Below the pieces are notes generated by a model. The model was given only the letters and a program-made list of their open reading frames with translations. It was not told where the DNA came from and searched no databases. A program made the translations under genes and the position numbers. This document shows, piece by piece, positions 1 to 9,199 of a stretch of 64,000 bases of DNA. The DNA is taken from positions 186,001 to 250,000 of the forward strand of contig NZ_JBHRSZ010000007.1 in NCBI RefSeq assembly GCF_042646085.1, in the 5' to 3' direction. Origin of the DNA: Litoribrevibacter euphylliae. Lineage in GTDB: Bacteria; Pseudomonadota; Gammaproteobacteria; Pseudomonadales; Litoribrevibacteraceae. The number at the start of each line of letters is the position of its first letter. Positions within the stretch are counted from its first letter, which is position 1.

Positions 1-233
1 GTATTATCGGGAAGGGAGGGATCAACCAAACTTTTCAATTGCTTGGCTTCTTCTTCGTTACTGTAAAGATGCGCGATCTCAAGATCTTGCTCCTCGCCAT
101 CAATGCTGACCGTGACATCCGGCTTACGGGGCATATTTAAATGCTCGAACGACGCCGGCACCCGATACATCCCCGAATAGGCTTTGCAGAAGGTGTGAGC
201 TGCGGTCACTTCTAAATACTCTTTCTCATCCAT
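1..233 (-). CDS. Hypothetical protein, N-terminal 77 residues only
   Basis: An open frame on the minus strand starts with ATG at 233 and runs off the left edge, so the C-terminus is missing. The protein begins MDEKEYLEVTAAHTFCKAYS and is acidic and soluble, with no signal peptide or membrane segment in the visible part. It lies 135 bp downstream of recG on the same strand and could be co-transcribed with it. I do not recognise the family and assign no function. The reading frame stays open through all visible codons and codon use looks normal, so I think it is a real gene. Confidence 0.6.
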   Translation of the reverse strand, partial: MDEKEYLEVTAAHTFCKAYSGMYRVPASFEHLNMPRKPDVTVSIDGEEQDLEIAHLYSNEEEAKQLKSLVDPSLPDN

Positions 234-368
234 GAGTTTTAGCCTCTGGCGTGTTGAAGGCAATTACCTCACGTTAGCAATCAATCCCAACGTCATACGT
301 TCATTTTTATAAAGTCAGACGTATGCTTTAAGCATGGCACAAAATTTCACCAATGGCAGACTTCTATA

Positions 369-2489
369 TCAGACTTCTGCGTAACGATCCCCATGGCCAA
401 GCCAACGACGGATTAATGGATTGACTCGATCAGGCGCATGTCTGATCAACCAGTCGGCGGCCGTTTTAACATCGTTGAGCATGTCTTTATCACGCAATAA
501 ATCCGCAACACGCATACTGACCAAACCGGTTTGGCGTGTGCCCATGACTTCACCAGGGCCGCGAATTTCGAGATCTTTCTCCGCGATTTTAAAACCATCG
601 TTGGTTTCCCGCATCACTTGCAAACGTGCCTTACCGTGATTGGATAACGGCGCATGATAAAGCAACACACAGAAGGACTCGGTAGCTCCCCGACCGACCC
701 GACCACGCAGCTGATGGAGTTGCGCCAAGCCGAGACGTTCCGGGTTTTCAATGACCATCACACTGGCATTAGGCACGTTCACCCCCACTTCAATCACGGT
801 CGTCGCCACCAACACTTGAATAGTGCCCGCTTTAAACGCCGCCATCACATCGGCTTTCTCTTTCGGCTTCATACGACCGTGCACCAAGGCCACCGACACA
901 TCCGGTAACGCTTGCTGCAACAAAGCACAGGCGTCTTCTGCGGCTTGCGCTTCCATTTCTTCATTTTCTTCGATCAGCGTACACACCCAATAGGCTTGGC
1001 GACCTTGCTGGCAGCTGGTTCGTAACCGGTCAATGACCTGATCTCGGCGTTGATCTGAAATCGCCACCGTTTCCACCGGCGTTCGGCCTGGCGGTAACTC
1101 ATCAATCACAGAAACGTCGAGATCTGCATAGGCGGCCATAGCCAGTGTGCGGGGAATCGGGGTTGCCGTCATCACTAACTGATGTGGCCGTAAGTGTTGG
1201 ATGTGATGACTTTGATCGTCTTCCAGTTGTTGGTCGCTCATAATGCCCTTATCCCGCAGCGCCATACGCTGATCAACACCAAAGCGATGTTGCTCATCAA
1301 TCACCACCAAGGCTAAGCGATCAAACACCACGTCTTTTTGGAACAACGCATGCGTTCCTACCATGATGTCGAACTCGCCGTTCGCTAACTGCGCCAAGGC
1401 TTTTTCGCGTTTCTTGCCTTTGACCTTGCCAGCCAACCAGCCCACTTTAATGTTGAGTGGTTCGAACCATTCACAAAATTGCTGATAATGCTGCTCCGCT
1501 AGAATCTCCGTCGGCGCCATAATCGCCGCCTGTTGCCCGGAACTGACGGCATAGAGCATCGACATCGCCGCCACCGCTGTTTTTCCTGAGCCCACATCCC
1601 CTTGTACTAAGCGCAACATCGGATGACCGGAGGCTAAATCTGAAGCAACTTCCTGAACAACACGCGCCTGTGCATTAGTGAAGGTAAAGCCCAGCTGATT
1701 CATAAAAGCGTGTTGAGTATCAGGCACTATATGAAGCACTTTAGCCTGATCTTTTCGCGTCTTATGACGTAAACGCAACAAACTCAGATGCTGCGCCAAC
1801 AACTCTTCAAACGCCAAGCGACGCTGGGCCGGATGCATTCCATCCTGAATCGAGTGTTGATCCACATCTGGCGGAGGTGCATGCAATAAACGAATACTGT
1901 CATGCAGGCTGGGTAACTGCCAATGTTGTAATAACTCATCGGGCAAAAAGTCGAGAATCGAGTAGGGGCTGAGCTTCTTCAACGCTTGCTCGCAGAAACT
2001 GCGCATCCTCGGCTGTTGAATACCTTCCGTCAGCGGGTAGAGTGGCGTCAGATGATCTTCGACCGGCTTGCCTTGCTCTTCTTTAATGATTTGATACTCA
2101 GGGTGCACCATCTCCAAGCCGTTCGGGCCTGGACGAACCGAACCATAGCAACGCATCTTAGCACCCGGCGTCATCTGATTCTTTTGTGCGGCAGAGAAAT
2201 GAAAGAAGCGTAAAGTCATGAAACCAGAGCCATCACGAACCTTACACAGTAAGCTGCGACGACGGCGCATCACCACATCAGCCATCACCACTTCTGCTTC
2301 GATGACCACATCCATGCCCGGAGACAAACTGCCAATGGGGTAAATACGGGTTCGGTCCTGATATCTCAACGGCAGATGAAACAGCAAATCTTCGTAATTC
2401 GCTAAGCCAAAACCTTGCAGTTTTTCAGCCAGTTGCGGCCCAACGCCTTTGAGCTGACTGACTGAAATCGACGAGAGCGGCTGGGACAT
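369..2489 (-). CDS. recG: ATP-dependent DNA helicase RecG
   Basis: RecG is a superfamily 2 helicase that remodels stalled replication forks and branch-migrates Holliday junctions. The 706 residues (E. coli: 693) show the N-terminal wedge region with its OB fold (about 1-200), then Walker A GDVGSGKT (297-304), the Walker B box as DEQH (398-401), TATPIPRT (441-448) and the motif VI region with QLRGRVGRG in the last third. A short insertion rich in Gln, Asp and His sits between the DEQH box and motif III and accounts for the extra length. The gene follows oxyR on the same strand with a 33 bp gap, as in Pseudomonas where oxyR and recG are co-transcribed. Confidence 0.97.
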   Translation of the reverse strand: MSQPLSSISVSQLKGVGPQLAEKLQGFGLANYEDLLFHLPLRYQDRTRIYPIGSLSPGMDVVIEAEVVMADVVMRRRRSLLCKVRDGSGFMTLRFFHFSAAQKNQMTPGAKMRCYGSVRPGPNGLEMVHPEYQIIKEEQGKPVEDHLTPLYPLTEGIQQPRMRSFCEQALKKLSPYSILDFLPDELLQHWQLPSLHDSIRLLHAPPPDVDQHSIQDGMHPAQRRLAFEELLAQHLSLLRLRHKTRKDQAKVLHIVPDTQHAFMNQLGFTFTNAQARVVQEVASDLASGHPMLRLVQGDVGSGKTAVAAMSMLYAVSSGQQAAIMAPTEILAEQHYQQFCEWFEPLNIKVGWLAGKVKGKKREKALAQLANGEFDIMVGTHALFQKDVVFDRLALVVIDEQHRFGVDQRMALRDKGIMSDQQLEDDQSHHIQHLRPHQLVMTATPIPRTLAMAAYADLDVSVIDELPPGRTPVETVAISDQRRDQVIDRLRTSCQQGRQAYWVCTLIEENEEMEAQAAEDACALLQQALPDVSVALVHGRMKPKEKADVMAAFKAGTIQVLVATTVIEVGVNVPNASVMVIENPERLGLAQLHQLRGRVGRGATESFCVLLYHAPLSNHGKARLQVMRETNDGFKIAEKDLEIRGPGEVMGTRQTGLVSMRVADLLRDKDMLNDVKTAADWLIRHAPDRVNPLIRRWLGHGDRYAEV

Positions 2490-2522
2490 ATCAGGTTAAT
2501 CCTTTAACTCAACTCGTCTTCG

Positions 2523-3434
2523 TTAATCCGCACCAACCACACGACACTGACGCGTCGCCTGTGTCAATATATCAATGGCTTTCGGGCGTGCAAAGCTGAC
2601 GCGCCAAGCCAAGGCAATCGAGCGATAAGGCTGAGGATTAGTTAACGGACGGGTAGTAATAACATCGTCGGAATAACTGGTCATGCCCGTTGCGGTATAT
2701 GGCAACAAGGTGATTCCGATACCAGACGCCACCATGTGACGCAGAGTTTCAATGGAGCTGCCTTCGGCAATGCGGGTATTGGTGTCGCGATTGCGCTCAA
2801 TCAGCTTTGGACAAAACTCAAGAATTTGATCCCGCATACAATGCCCTTCGCCAAGTAGCATCACGTCTTCACTGGTTAAATCTTCTATAGCAAGGGATTT
2901 CTTTTTCGCTAAGGGATGTTGTGCTTGCATCAAAACTTCAAACGGCTCGTCGTACAGCGCTTGAGTCACCACTTCCGGTTCATGGAACGGCAGCGCAATG
3001 AAGATGGCATCCAACTCACCTCGGCGTAGCTTTTCACGCAGTACAGCGGTGTAATTCTCTTCAATGTACAACGGCATACCCGGTGCTAAACGACGAACTT
3101 CAGGCACTAAATGAGGAAAGAGGTATGGGCCAACCGTATAAATGGCACCGACTTTCAATGGCCCGCTCAATTGATCTTTACCGGCATGCGCTAATTCTTG
3201 AACGCGTTTGGTTTCCACCAGCACTTTTTCAGACTGTTGAACCACTTGCTCACCCACTTCGGTCAATCGAATCGAGCCTGAACTACGTTCGAACAAGGCG
3301 ACGCCCAGTTCATCTTCCAGCTTTTTAATCGCCACACTCAGGGTTGGCTGACTGACAAAACACTTACTGGCCGCTCGACCAAAGTGAAGCTCTTGGGCCA
3401 AGGTGACTAAATATTTCAGTTCGGTCAGAGTCAT
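2523..3434 (-). CDS. oxyR: Hydrogen-peroxide sensor regulator OxyR (LysR family)
   Basis: LysR-type regulator of 303 residues: an N-terminal winged HTH (about 1-60, with RAASKCFVSQPTLS) and a C-terminal sensing domain. The two redox cysteines of E. coli OxyR, C199 and C208, fall at exactly the same numbers here (GHC199M and FC208P), with the surrounding GHCMRDQ motif kept. This separates it from generic LysR proteins. It should form a disulfide on peroxide exposure and activate antioxidant genes. It lies just upstream of recG in a probable two-gene operon. The ATG start has only a weak ribosome binding site, but it matches the family start (MxxxELKYLVTLA). Confidence 0.96.
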   Translation of the reverse strand: MTLTELKYLVTLAQELHFGRAASKCFVSQPTLSVAIKKLEDELGVALFERSSGSIRLTEVGEQVVQQSEKVLVETKRVQELAHAGKDQLSGPLKVGAIYTVGPYLFPHLVPEVRRLAPGMPLYIEENYTAVLREKLRRGELDAIFIALPFHEPEVVTQALYDEPFEVLMQAQHPLAKKKSLAIEDLTSEDVMLLGEGHCMRDQILEFCPKLIERNRDTNTRIAEGSSIETLRHMVASGIGITLLPYTATGMTSYSDDVITTRPLTNPQPYRSIALAWRVSFARPKAIDILTQATRQCRVVGAD

Positions 3435-3645
3435 AATCGTTCGTCCGTTTACTCAATGGATTAGCAAGGCTCGAAGGCGCATCGCCTAAAGCTGTATGTA
3501 TAACCAGTTTTTAATTGCAAGACAAGTTAAAATATTAAAAAAATCTATTGAAGTATCGTTTCTGATAGATAAAGAGACAAGCGATAATTTTGTATCTCAG
3601 TTACCCTGCGTCTTCCCGTACCAATTTCTTTTAGGAACCTCAGAC

Positions 3646-4524
3646 ATGGCTGCCTCTCTTTCTGTACTCATTGCCGGATTTGGCGACATTGGTCATCGAA
3701 TTGCCGACGCATTAACCGACCAAGCTGAGGCCGCCACCATTCCTATCACCCTAACTGCGATTCGTCGCCAACCAGAGCAACACCCTCAGGTGGAAGTACT
3801 TAATTGGGATATGCAGTCTCCGGCCATTTCATTACCTACAGTGGATTACGTCATTTTTTGCGTCTCCGCCGACGAACTCACGGAGCAAGGCTATCAACGC
3901 AGCTATCTGGATGCGCAAACCCAACTCATTAACGCACTGACAACACAGAATGTACCGGTACAACACTACTTCTTTTGTTCCAGCTCCAGTGTCTATGGTC
4001 AGAATAACCATGAATGGGTGGATGAACAGAGCCTAGCCGAACCTACGCGCTTTACCGGCAAGAAGATGTTAGAAGCCGAAGCTATAGCGTTTAACTCGCC
4101 ATGGCCGAGCACAGCCATCCGAGCAACGGGGTTATACGGGCCGGGTCGAACTCGAATGATGAGCCAAGTACTCGAAGGAAAAATCGCCGCTGCAGAGCCC
4201 GAGTGTTACAGCAACCGTATTCATGTAGATGATCTTGCGGGCTTTTACGCTCACCTGATCATCGAGCATCACACGCACAATTTAGAGCTCGCACCCATCT
4301 ATTTAGCCTGCGACGATGCCCCTGTGGCGTTGCACCAGGTCCAAACCTGGATGGCCGATCAATTAGAAATAACACAACGGGAAGAAGTCCCTGCAGGCAG
4401 AACCGGCAGTAAACGAATCAGTAATGCGTTAATGAAGAGCACGGGGTTTCGCCTAACATACCCCAGTTATCAGGAAGGCATGCCACCGTTATTGGCTGCG
4501 CTGAAGACTGAAAAACAAGCTTAA
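3646..4524 (+). CDS. NAD(P)-binding SDR-family protein, YeeZ-like
   Basis: A 292-residue extended-SDR/epimerase-like protein. It begins MAASLSVLIAGFGDIGHRIA, whose GxGxxG is the dinucleotide-binding loop. SSSSVYG and the later IHVDDLAGFY segment match the YeeZ group of uncharacterised epimerase-like proteins. The frame is open upstream to 3496, but ATG 3646 is preferred: it has AGGA nine bases upstream and the Rossmann fold starts directly after it. The usual catalytic Tyr of YxxxK is not at the expected place (RFTGKK instead), so classical SDR chemistry is doubtful. The stop overlaps the stop of the convergent rhombosortase gene by 4 bp. Substrate unknown. Confidence 0.8.
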   Translation: MAASLSVLIAGFGDIGHRIADALTDQAEAATIPITLTAIRRQPEQHPQVEVLNWDMQSPAISLPTVDYVIFCVSADELTEQGYQRSYLDAQTQLINALTTQNVPVQHYFFCSSSSVYGQNNHEWVDEQSLAEPTRFTGKKMLEAEAIAFNSPWPSTAIRATGLYGPGRTRMMSQVLEGKIAAAEPECYSNRIHVDDLAGFYAHLIIEHHTHNLELAPIYLACDDAPVALHQVQTWMADQLEITQREEVPAGRTGSKRISNALMKSTGFRLTYPSYQEGMPPLLAALKTEKQA

Positions 4525-5225
4525 TCGGCTTCTCGTTGGTTATTGGAGTTATTGGGGGCTTTTGAATCAGTGGTACTTGAATTGCGTGCTCTGAGACGAC
4601 CATACGTCAGTTCCAGCAACGCCATGCCAACCCCGGCCAAGCTCCCGAACAGATGCGCATCAATGGCCACCATGCCACCGATTTGAGCTTCGGTGGCGGC
4701 ATTAAGCTGCGGCCACACTTGTTCTACTAACACCTTCATCGCCACTAAGGTTAAGAACAGTGCCTTAATCCTTTTCGGTAGACTGTGATCAATCAACGCT
4801 CCGTAGAACAACAGGCCATAGAGCACACCGGACATACCGACATAGCCATCTAGGTCGGTCGCCAACAAACTGATTCCGATCACCAGGCCTATGCCCACAA
4901 AGCCCAATAGCCATCGCGCTTTGAGCAACAACATCGGCAGCAGCCAAAGAATCAGCACCAACCCCAGCTGATTCATCAACCAATGATTCCAACTGAGATG
5001 CAACCAATGGCCGGACAACACCCGCCAATAGTCACCTTGGTATATCAAACGCTTTTGCCAGGACACATCTAACCAGCCCTGATCAAAGGACAGCATCAGC
5101 AACGAACTAACGCATAGACACAACGCACTGACCCAGCACCAGGTTTTCAGGTGGCTCTGCGGAAGATCAGTCGTGTTGTGATCAGTCATGGGTTTTGAAG
5201 AAGTCACAAAATCTTGGTTCAACAT
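4521..5225 (-). CDS. rrtA: Rhombosortase-like intramembrane serine protease
   Basis: A small rhomboid-family protease with about six hydrophobic segments. The catalytic pattern is visible: GMSGVLYG supplies the nucleophilic Ser (GxSG), AHLFGSLAG supplies the His, and an early SGHWLHLSWNHWLMN segment carries the oxyanion-side His/Asn. This compact pattern is typical of rhombosortase, which processes proteins bearing a GlyGly-CTERM tail in bacteria with type II secretion. No tail of that kind is evident in this window, so substrates should be elsewhere. The start is uncertain: TTG 5246, ATG 5225 or ATG 5189 are all in frame and none has a strong ribosome binding site. I use the first ATG. It follows the cysteine-synthase-like gene with a minimal gap. 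Confidence 0.8.
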   Translation of the reverse strand: MLNQDFVTSSKPMTDHNTTDLPQSHLKTWCWVSALCLCVSSLLMLSFDQGWLDVSWQKRLIYQGDYWRVLSGHWLHLSWNHWLMNQLGLVLILWLLPMLLLKARWLLGFVGIGLVIGISLLATDLDGYVGMSGVLYGLLFYGALIDHSLPKRIKALFLTLVAMKVLVEQVWPQLNAATEAQIGGMVAIDAHLFGSLAGVGMALLELTYGRLRARNSSTTDSKAPNNSNNQREAD

Positions 5226-5236
5226 AAATGAAAAAG

Positions 5237-6292
5237 TTACGGCCAACGCCCCAGACGAATGAGATCTTCTACTTTTGAAATACTGTCACTCAGATCCAAA
5301 CCATGAGCCGCCAACCACTCATCGTTGTAATAGGTATCGAGGTAACGTTCACCCGAATCACAAATGAGAGTCACGATACTGCCCGCTTCGCCTTGTGCTG
5401 CCATGTCAGCAGCTAAACTCAAGGTTGCATAAAGATTGGTACCGGTCGAGCCACCGCATTTACGATTGATCAAGGTCTCCAGCACACGAATGGTCGCCAA
5501 CGCATCGACATCCTCAACTCGCATTCCATGGTCGATCACTGACGGGATAAACGACGGCTCAACTCGCGGCCGCCCAATGCCCTCGATGCGAGACGAGCTG
5601 GTTAAGGTAAGATCGGGATCACCGGTTTGATAGTGCTCTAAAAACACCGAGTTTTCCGGGTCGGCCAAACACAGCTGAGTCGGAAAGCAACCATAACGGA
5701 TATAACGCCCGATGGTCGCAGTGGTACCGCCTGTGCCAGCACTCATCACCACCCAGCTTGGAATCGGAAAGGGTTCGGCCGCCATCTGGGTAAAAATCGA
5801 CTGAGCTATATTGTTATTGCCTCGCCAATCCGTTGCTCGCTCCGCGTAAGTGAACTGATCCATGTAATGGCCGTTGAGCTCTTTGGCTAAGCGATGCGAT
5901 TCGGAATAAATATCTTTGGCATCCACCAGATGGCAACGCCCGCCATAAAACTCAATATGATCGATTTTCTCTTTGGAAGTGGTTTTGGGAATCACTGCAA
6001 TAAAGGGCAATTGCAACAACCGAGCAAAGTAGGCTTCGGATACAGCGGTACTGCCGGAGGAGGATTCAATAACAGTGGTGCCTTGCTTTATCCAGCCATT
6101 ACACAAACCATAAAGAAACAGTGAACGCGCCAATCGATGTTTGAGGCTGCCGGTAGGGTGCGTCGACTCGTCTTTTAAGTAGATATGAATGTCTTTGAAC
6201 GCAGGCAGATCTAACTTGATCAAATGAGTATCTGCTGAACGATTGAAATCCGCATTAATGGCCTGAATGGCCTGTTGAACCCAGACATCCAT
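5237..6292 (-). CDS. PLP-dependent cysteine synthase family protein
   Basis: A 351-residue fold-type II PLP enzyme. Lys51 in TGSLKHR is the expected Schiff-base lysine, SSSGSTA is the substrate loop, and SAGTGGTTATIG is the phosphate-binding glycine loop. The family also contains the cysteine desulfhydrase Cds1 and cystathionine beta-synthase-like enzymes. The sequence departs from CysK/CysM in its loops, so the reaction could be cysteine synthesis or H2S-releasing cysteine breakdown; I cannot decide. The gene lies downstream of the ridA terminator and directly upstream of the rhombosortase gene on the same strand, so the two may be co-transcribed. Confidence 0.85.
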   Translation of the reverse strand: MDVWVQQAIQAINADFNRSADTHLIKLDLPAFKDIHIYLKDESTHPTGSLKHRLARSLFLYGLCNGWIKQGTTVIESSSGSTAVSEAYFARLLQLPFIAVIPKTTSKEKIDHIEFYGGRCHLVDAKDIYSESHRLAKELNGHYMDQFTYAERATDWRGNNNIAQSIFTQMAAEPFPIPSWVVMSAGTGGTTATIGRYIRYGCFPTQLCLADPENSVFLEHYQTGDPDLTLTSSSRIEGIGRPRVEPSFIPSVIDHGMRVEDVDALATIRVLETLINRKCGGSTGTNLYATLSLAADMAAQGEAGSIVTLICDSGERYLDTYYNDEWLAAHGLDLSDSISKVEDLIRLGRWP

Positions 6293-6337
6293 GTACTATT
6301 CCTCTTGGCTATGAATTCACTTACAGCACAGTATAGA

Positions 6338-6378
6338 TGTAAAAAAGGCTCTTTTGAGCGAGTCCCAAAAGAGCCTTT
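6338..6378 (-). terminator. Rho-independent terminator after ridA
   Basis: A perfect 13-bp stem (AAAGGCTCTTTTG paired with CAAAAGAGCCTTT; arms 6344-6356 and 6366-6378) with a 9-base loop is followed on the minus strand by six T residues. It ends the spoT-ridA transcription unit before the cysteine-synthase-like gene. Confidence 0.9.
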
Positions 6379-6388
6379 AATGATCCAA

Positions 6389-6426
6389 GGAACCTCTGAG
6401 CTAGAGCGGACTTATTCAGAGGTTCC
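6389..6426. repeat. Second inverted repeat downstream of ridA
   Basis: An 11-bp perfect inverted repeat (GGAACCTCTGA / TCAGAGGTTCC; arms 6389-6399 and 6416-6426) with a 16-base loop lies between the ridA stop and the strong terminator. No T-run follows it. It may protect the 3' end of the transcript. Confidence 0.55.
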
Positions 6427-6442
6427 CTAGCATCAATACGTA

Positions 6443-6856
6443 TTACATAGAGAAGTGATCTGACGACGAGCTGCCCACTTCCAGGATACCGTCCATTTCC
6501 ACACCAGCACCTTTTGGCAAAGCCGAAATCTCAATGGCCGCACGTGCAGGGTAAGGCTGTACAAAATGCTTCGCCATAATCTCGTTGACCTTAGCGAAGT
6601 TGCCTAGATCTGTTAGGAAAATGTTCAGTTTCACCATGTCCTGAAGCGACCCACCAGCGGCTTCCGCTACAGCAGTTAGGTTCTTAAAGACCTGCTCGAT
6701 TTGATCTTCAATGCCAGTATCAACCAACTCCATGGTTTCAGGAATCAGAGGAATCTGACCTGATAGATACACAGTCGTACCCACTTTCACCGCTTGTGAA
6801 TAAGTACCAATGGCTTCTGGTGCTTTGTCCGTTTTGATGATGGCTTTGTTTGACAT
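6443..6856 (-). CDS. ridA: Enamine/imine deaminase RidA
   Basis: RidA hydrolyses the reactive 2-aminoacrylate and related enamines released by PLP enzymes. The 137-residue protein begins MSNKAIIKTDKAPEAIGTYS and carries the family hallmarks YSQAVKVGTTVYLSGQIPL near the N-terminus and YPARAAIEI with its substrate-binding arginine near the C-terminus. The open frame extends 5 codons upstream to a GTG, but ATG 6856 has a good GGA-type ribosome binding site and matches the family start. It is 60 bp downstream of spoT, the arrangement seen in Pseudomonas. Confidence 0.95.
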   Translation of the reverse strand: MSNKAIIKTDKAPEAIGTYSQAVKVGTTVYLSGQIPLIPETMELVDTGIEDQIEQVFKNLTAVAEAAGGSLQDMVKLNIFLTDLGNFAKVNEIMAKHFVQPYPARAAIEISALPKGAGVEMDGILEVGSSSSDHFSM

Positions 6857-6915
6857 GATTTCCGTTCTCACAAATGTATGAATTCAACCAACCCAGCATA
6901 GCGATCTATACCAGA

Positions 6916-9069
6916 TTATCTAGGATCAGTACGCTCACGCGAAATACTGACCACAGCTTTATTAACTTTCAAACGTTTCATGACCCGCGCTAAATGCTCG
7001 CGGCCCTGAACGTTAATAACCAGATCGACCACGCGAATTCGTGCGTCATGATCTTCCAGCGTAATCGATTCAATGTTGGCATCCGCTTCCGTCACTGAGG
7101 TTGCAATGCCTGCAACCACACCACGGACGTTTTCAACACCGACTTTCAATTCCACCGAGAATTCTTGTTCGAGGTTCTTCTCCCAGGTCAGAGAAACCAG
7201 CTTCTCATTGTTACCCCGGAATTCGTTCAGGTTCTTACAAGCTTCATTATGAATTACCAAACCACGGCCTGAACTCATGTGGCCAACAATCGGATCACCC
7301 GGAATCGGACGACAACACTTAGCGTACTTGATGACCATGCCTTCGGTACCGGTAATCATCAATGGCGCTGGCGTGTTCTCCGCCCCCTCTTGTGGCTGAT
7401 TCAATTCCGTTTCGGCAAGTTCCATCAACTGTCGCGCAACCAAATAGGCCATGCGATTGCCTAGGCCAATTTCTTCCAGCAAATCCTCAAGCGTCTTAAG
7501 ACCGGCTTGTTCTAACCAACTGTCCGTGACTTTCGAACTAATATCATCCAGATTAAGTTCAAAATGATTCAGCGACTTGTTCAACAAGCGACGTCCCAGC
7601 TCCATAGACTCAGAACGTTTCTGATTCTTAAGGAAGTGACGAATGGCACTGCGCGCTTTTGCCGTCACCACAAAATCCAACCATGCAGGGTTTGGCTGAG
7701 CCCCCGGCGAGGTAATGATTTCTACCGTTTGCCCCGACTGCAAAGGTTGACTCAATGGTGCCAAATGGCGATCGATTCGACAGGCCACACAGCTGTTGCC
7801 GATGTCGGTATGCACGTTGTAAGCAAAGTCCACCGCCGTCACGCCCGTAGGCATTTCGAGAATGTCGCCTTTCGGCGTAAACACATACACCTCGTCTGGG
7901 AACAGATCCAGCTTAACGTTCTCAATAAACTCAAGAGGATTACCGGCGTTTTTCTGAATTTCGAGCAGGCCTTTAACCCATTGACGCGCACGCGCATGGT
8001 GGTTATGCAGCAGGCCGTTCGTTTCATCCGGCTCGTCTTCATTCTTATAGAGCCAGTGGGAGGCGATCCCCATATTGGCAACCGCATCCATTTCTTCAGT
8101 ACGAACCTGAACTTCAATGGGAATACGATAAACACCAAACAGCGTGGTATGCAGCGACTGGTAGCCGTTGGCTTTCGGAATTGCGATGTAATCTTTGAAA
8201 CGATCCGGCACCGGCTTGAACAGATTATGAATCACACCCAAGACACGATAACAACTATCGACGGTGTCCGTGACAATGCGGAACGCAAACACATCCATGA
8301 TTTCATGGAACGACTTTTCATGACGATCCATCTTTTGATAGATACTGTAGAGATGCTTCTGACGCCCTTCGACTCGACCAATCAAGCCTTCACTTTCAAG
8401 TCGATGTTCAATGTCGTGTTTAATGTCCGCCACAATTTCTTTGCGATGGCCAGAAATCTTATTCACCGCTTTTTGGATCATCCGGGCACGCATCGGATAC
8501 ATTGCCTGGAAGCACAAATCTTCCAGCTCAACGCGGAAATCGTTGATCCCTAAACGGTGCGCAATCGGCGAATAAATATCGAGCGTTTCACGGGCGATGC
8601 GGCGACGCTTATCCGGACGAAGCGCGCCCAACGTCCGCATGTTGTGCATACGGTCGGCCAGTTTCACCAAGATCACGCGAATATCACGCGACATCGCCAA
8701 GGCCATTTTCTGGAAGTTCTCAGCCTGAGCTTGTTCCTTACTCTCGAAATGAATCTGTGTCAGTTTCGAAACGCCATCGACGATCTCAGTGACTTCCTCA
8801 CCAAATTGCTCCAACAAGGCCGCTTTCGGCACTTCCGTATCTTCAATCACATCATGCAACATGGCCGCCATCAGGCTTTGATGGTCCATACGGATTTCGG
8901 AGAGGATCTGGGCAACTTCCAATGGATGGATAACGTAAGGCTCGCCGCTTCGGCGTTTCTGACCTTCGTGCGCTTGTTCGGCGTAATAGTAAGCTCTGCG
9001 TACCAGATTAATTTTATCTGGCGGTAAATAACTGGTTAATTGTGTCGCAAAGTCATCTATCGTTAGCAA
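6916..9069 (-). CDS. spoT: Bifunctional (p)ppGpp synthase/hydrolase SpoT
   Basis: A 717-residue RelA/SpoT homologue that makes and degrades the stringent-response alarmone. Domains in order: HD hydrolase (about 20-200) with the active HD pair at 72-73 in LHDVIEDT, synthetase (about 240-350) with FKDYIAIPKANGYQSLHTT, TGS (about 385-450, VYVFTPKGDILEMPTG), a CCRPIPGD-containing conserved-Cys region, and ACT (last 80 residues). An intact HD motif means hydrolase activity should be present. The start codon is TTG at 9069: an in-frame TAG lies 36 bp upstream and there is no ATG or GTG between. The rpoZ terminator lies in front of it, so spoT may depend on read-through or its own promoter. Confidence 0.96.
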   Translation of the reverse strand: MLTIDDFATQLTSYLPPDKINLVRRAYYYAEQAHEGQKRRSGEPYVIHPLEVAQILSEIRMDHQSLMAAMLHDVIEDTEVPKAALLEQFGEEVTEIVDGVSKLTQIHFESKEQAQAENFQKMALAMSRDIRVILVKLADRMHNMRTLGALRPDKRRRIARETLDIYSPIAHRLGINDFRVELEDLCFQAMYPMRARMIQKAVNKISGHRKEIVADIKHDIEHRLESEGLIGRVEGRQKHLYSIYQKMDRHEKSFHEIMDVFAFRIVTDTVDSCYRVLGVIHNLFKPVPDRFKDYIAIPKANGYQSLHTTLFGVYRIPIEVQVRTEEMDAVANMGIASHWLYKNEDEPDETNGLLHNHHARARQWVKGLLEIQKNAGNPLEFIENVKLDLFPDEVYVFTPKGDILEMPTGVTAVDFAYNVHTDIGNSCVACRIDRHLAPLSQPLQSGQTVEIITSPGAQPNPAWLDFVVTAKARSAIRHFLKNQKRSESMELGRRLLNKSLNHFELNLDDISSKVTDSWLEQAGLKTLEDLLEEIGLGNRMAYLVARQLMELAETELNQPQEGAENTPAPLMITGTEGMVIKYAKCCRPIPGDPIVGHMSSGRGLVIHNEACKNLNEFRGNNEKLVSLTWEKNLEQEFSVELKVGVENVRGVVAGIATSVTEADANIESITLEDHDARIRVVDLVINVQGREHLARVMKRLKVNKAVVSISRERTDPR

Positions 9070-9161
9070 TCTGGCAAACCTTTCAAGCGAGGGAGTATAA
9101 CTCTAATTAAATAACCTATTTGTGGTACTGAGTCTAGAAGGAAGTGATGTCAGGCAGAGAC

Positions 9162-9190
9162 AAAAACGCCGACTCAGAAAAGTCGGCGTT
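9162..9190 (-). terminator. Terminator between rpoZ and spoT
   Basis: A perfect 10-bp GC-rich stem (AACGCCGACT / AGTCGGCGTT; arms 9165-9174 and 9181-9190) with a 6-base loop is followed on the minus strand by five T residues. It lies directly downstream of the rpoZ stop and should separate rpoZ from spoT transcription at least partly. Confidence 0.85.
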
Positions 9191-9199
9191 CAATAACTA

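Noticed and set aside
3496..3645. 50-residue N-terminal extension of the SDR gene
   Set aside because: The extension is AT-rich, carries no family sequence, and a good ribosome binding site with the Rossmann motif follows at ATG 3646.
7564..8553. 329-codon open frame on the plus strand inside spoT
   Set aside because: It is antisense to the conserved SpoT coding sequence and gives an Arg/His-rich protein with no domain; a shadow frame.
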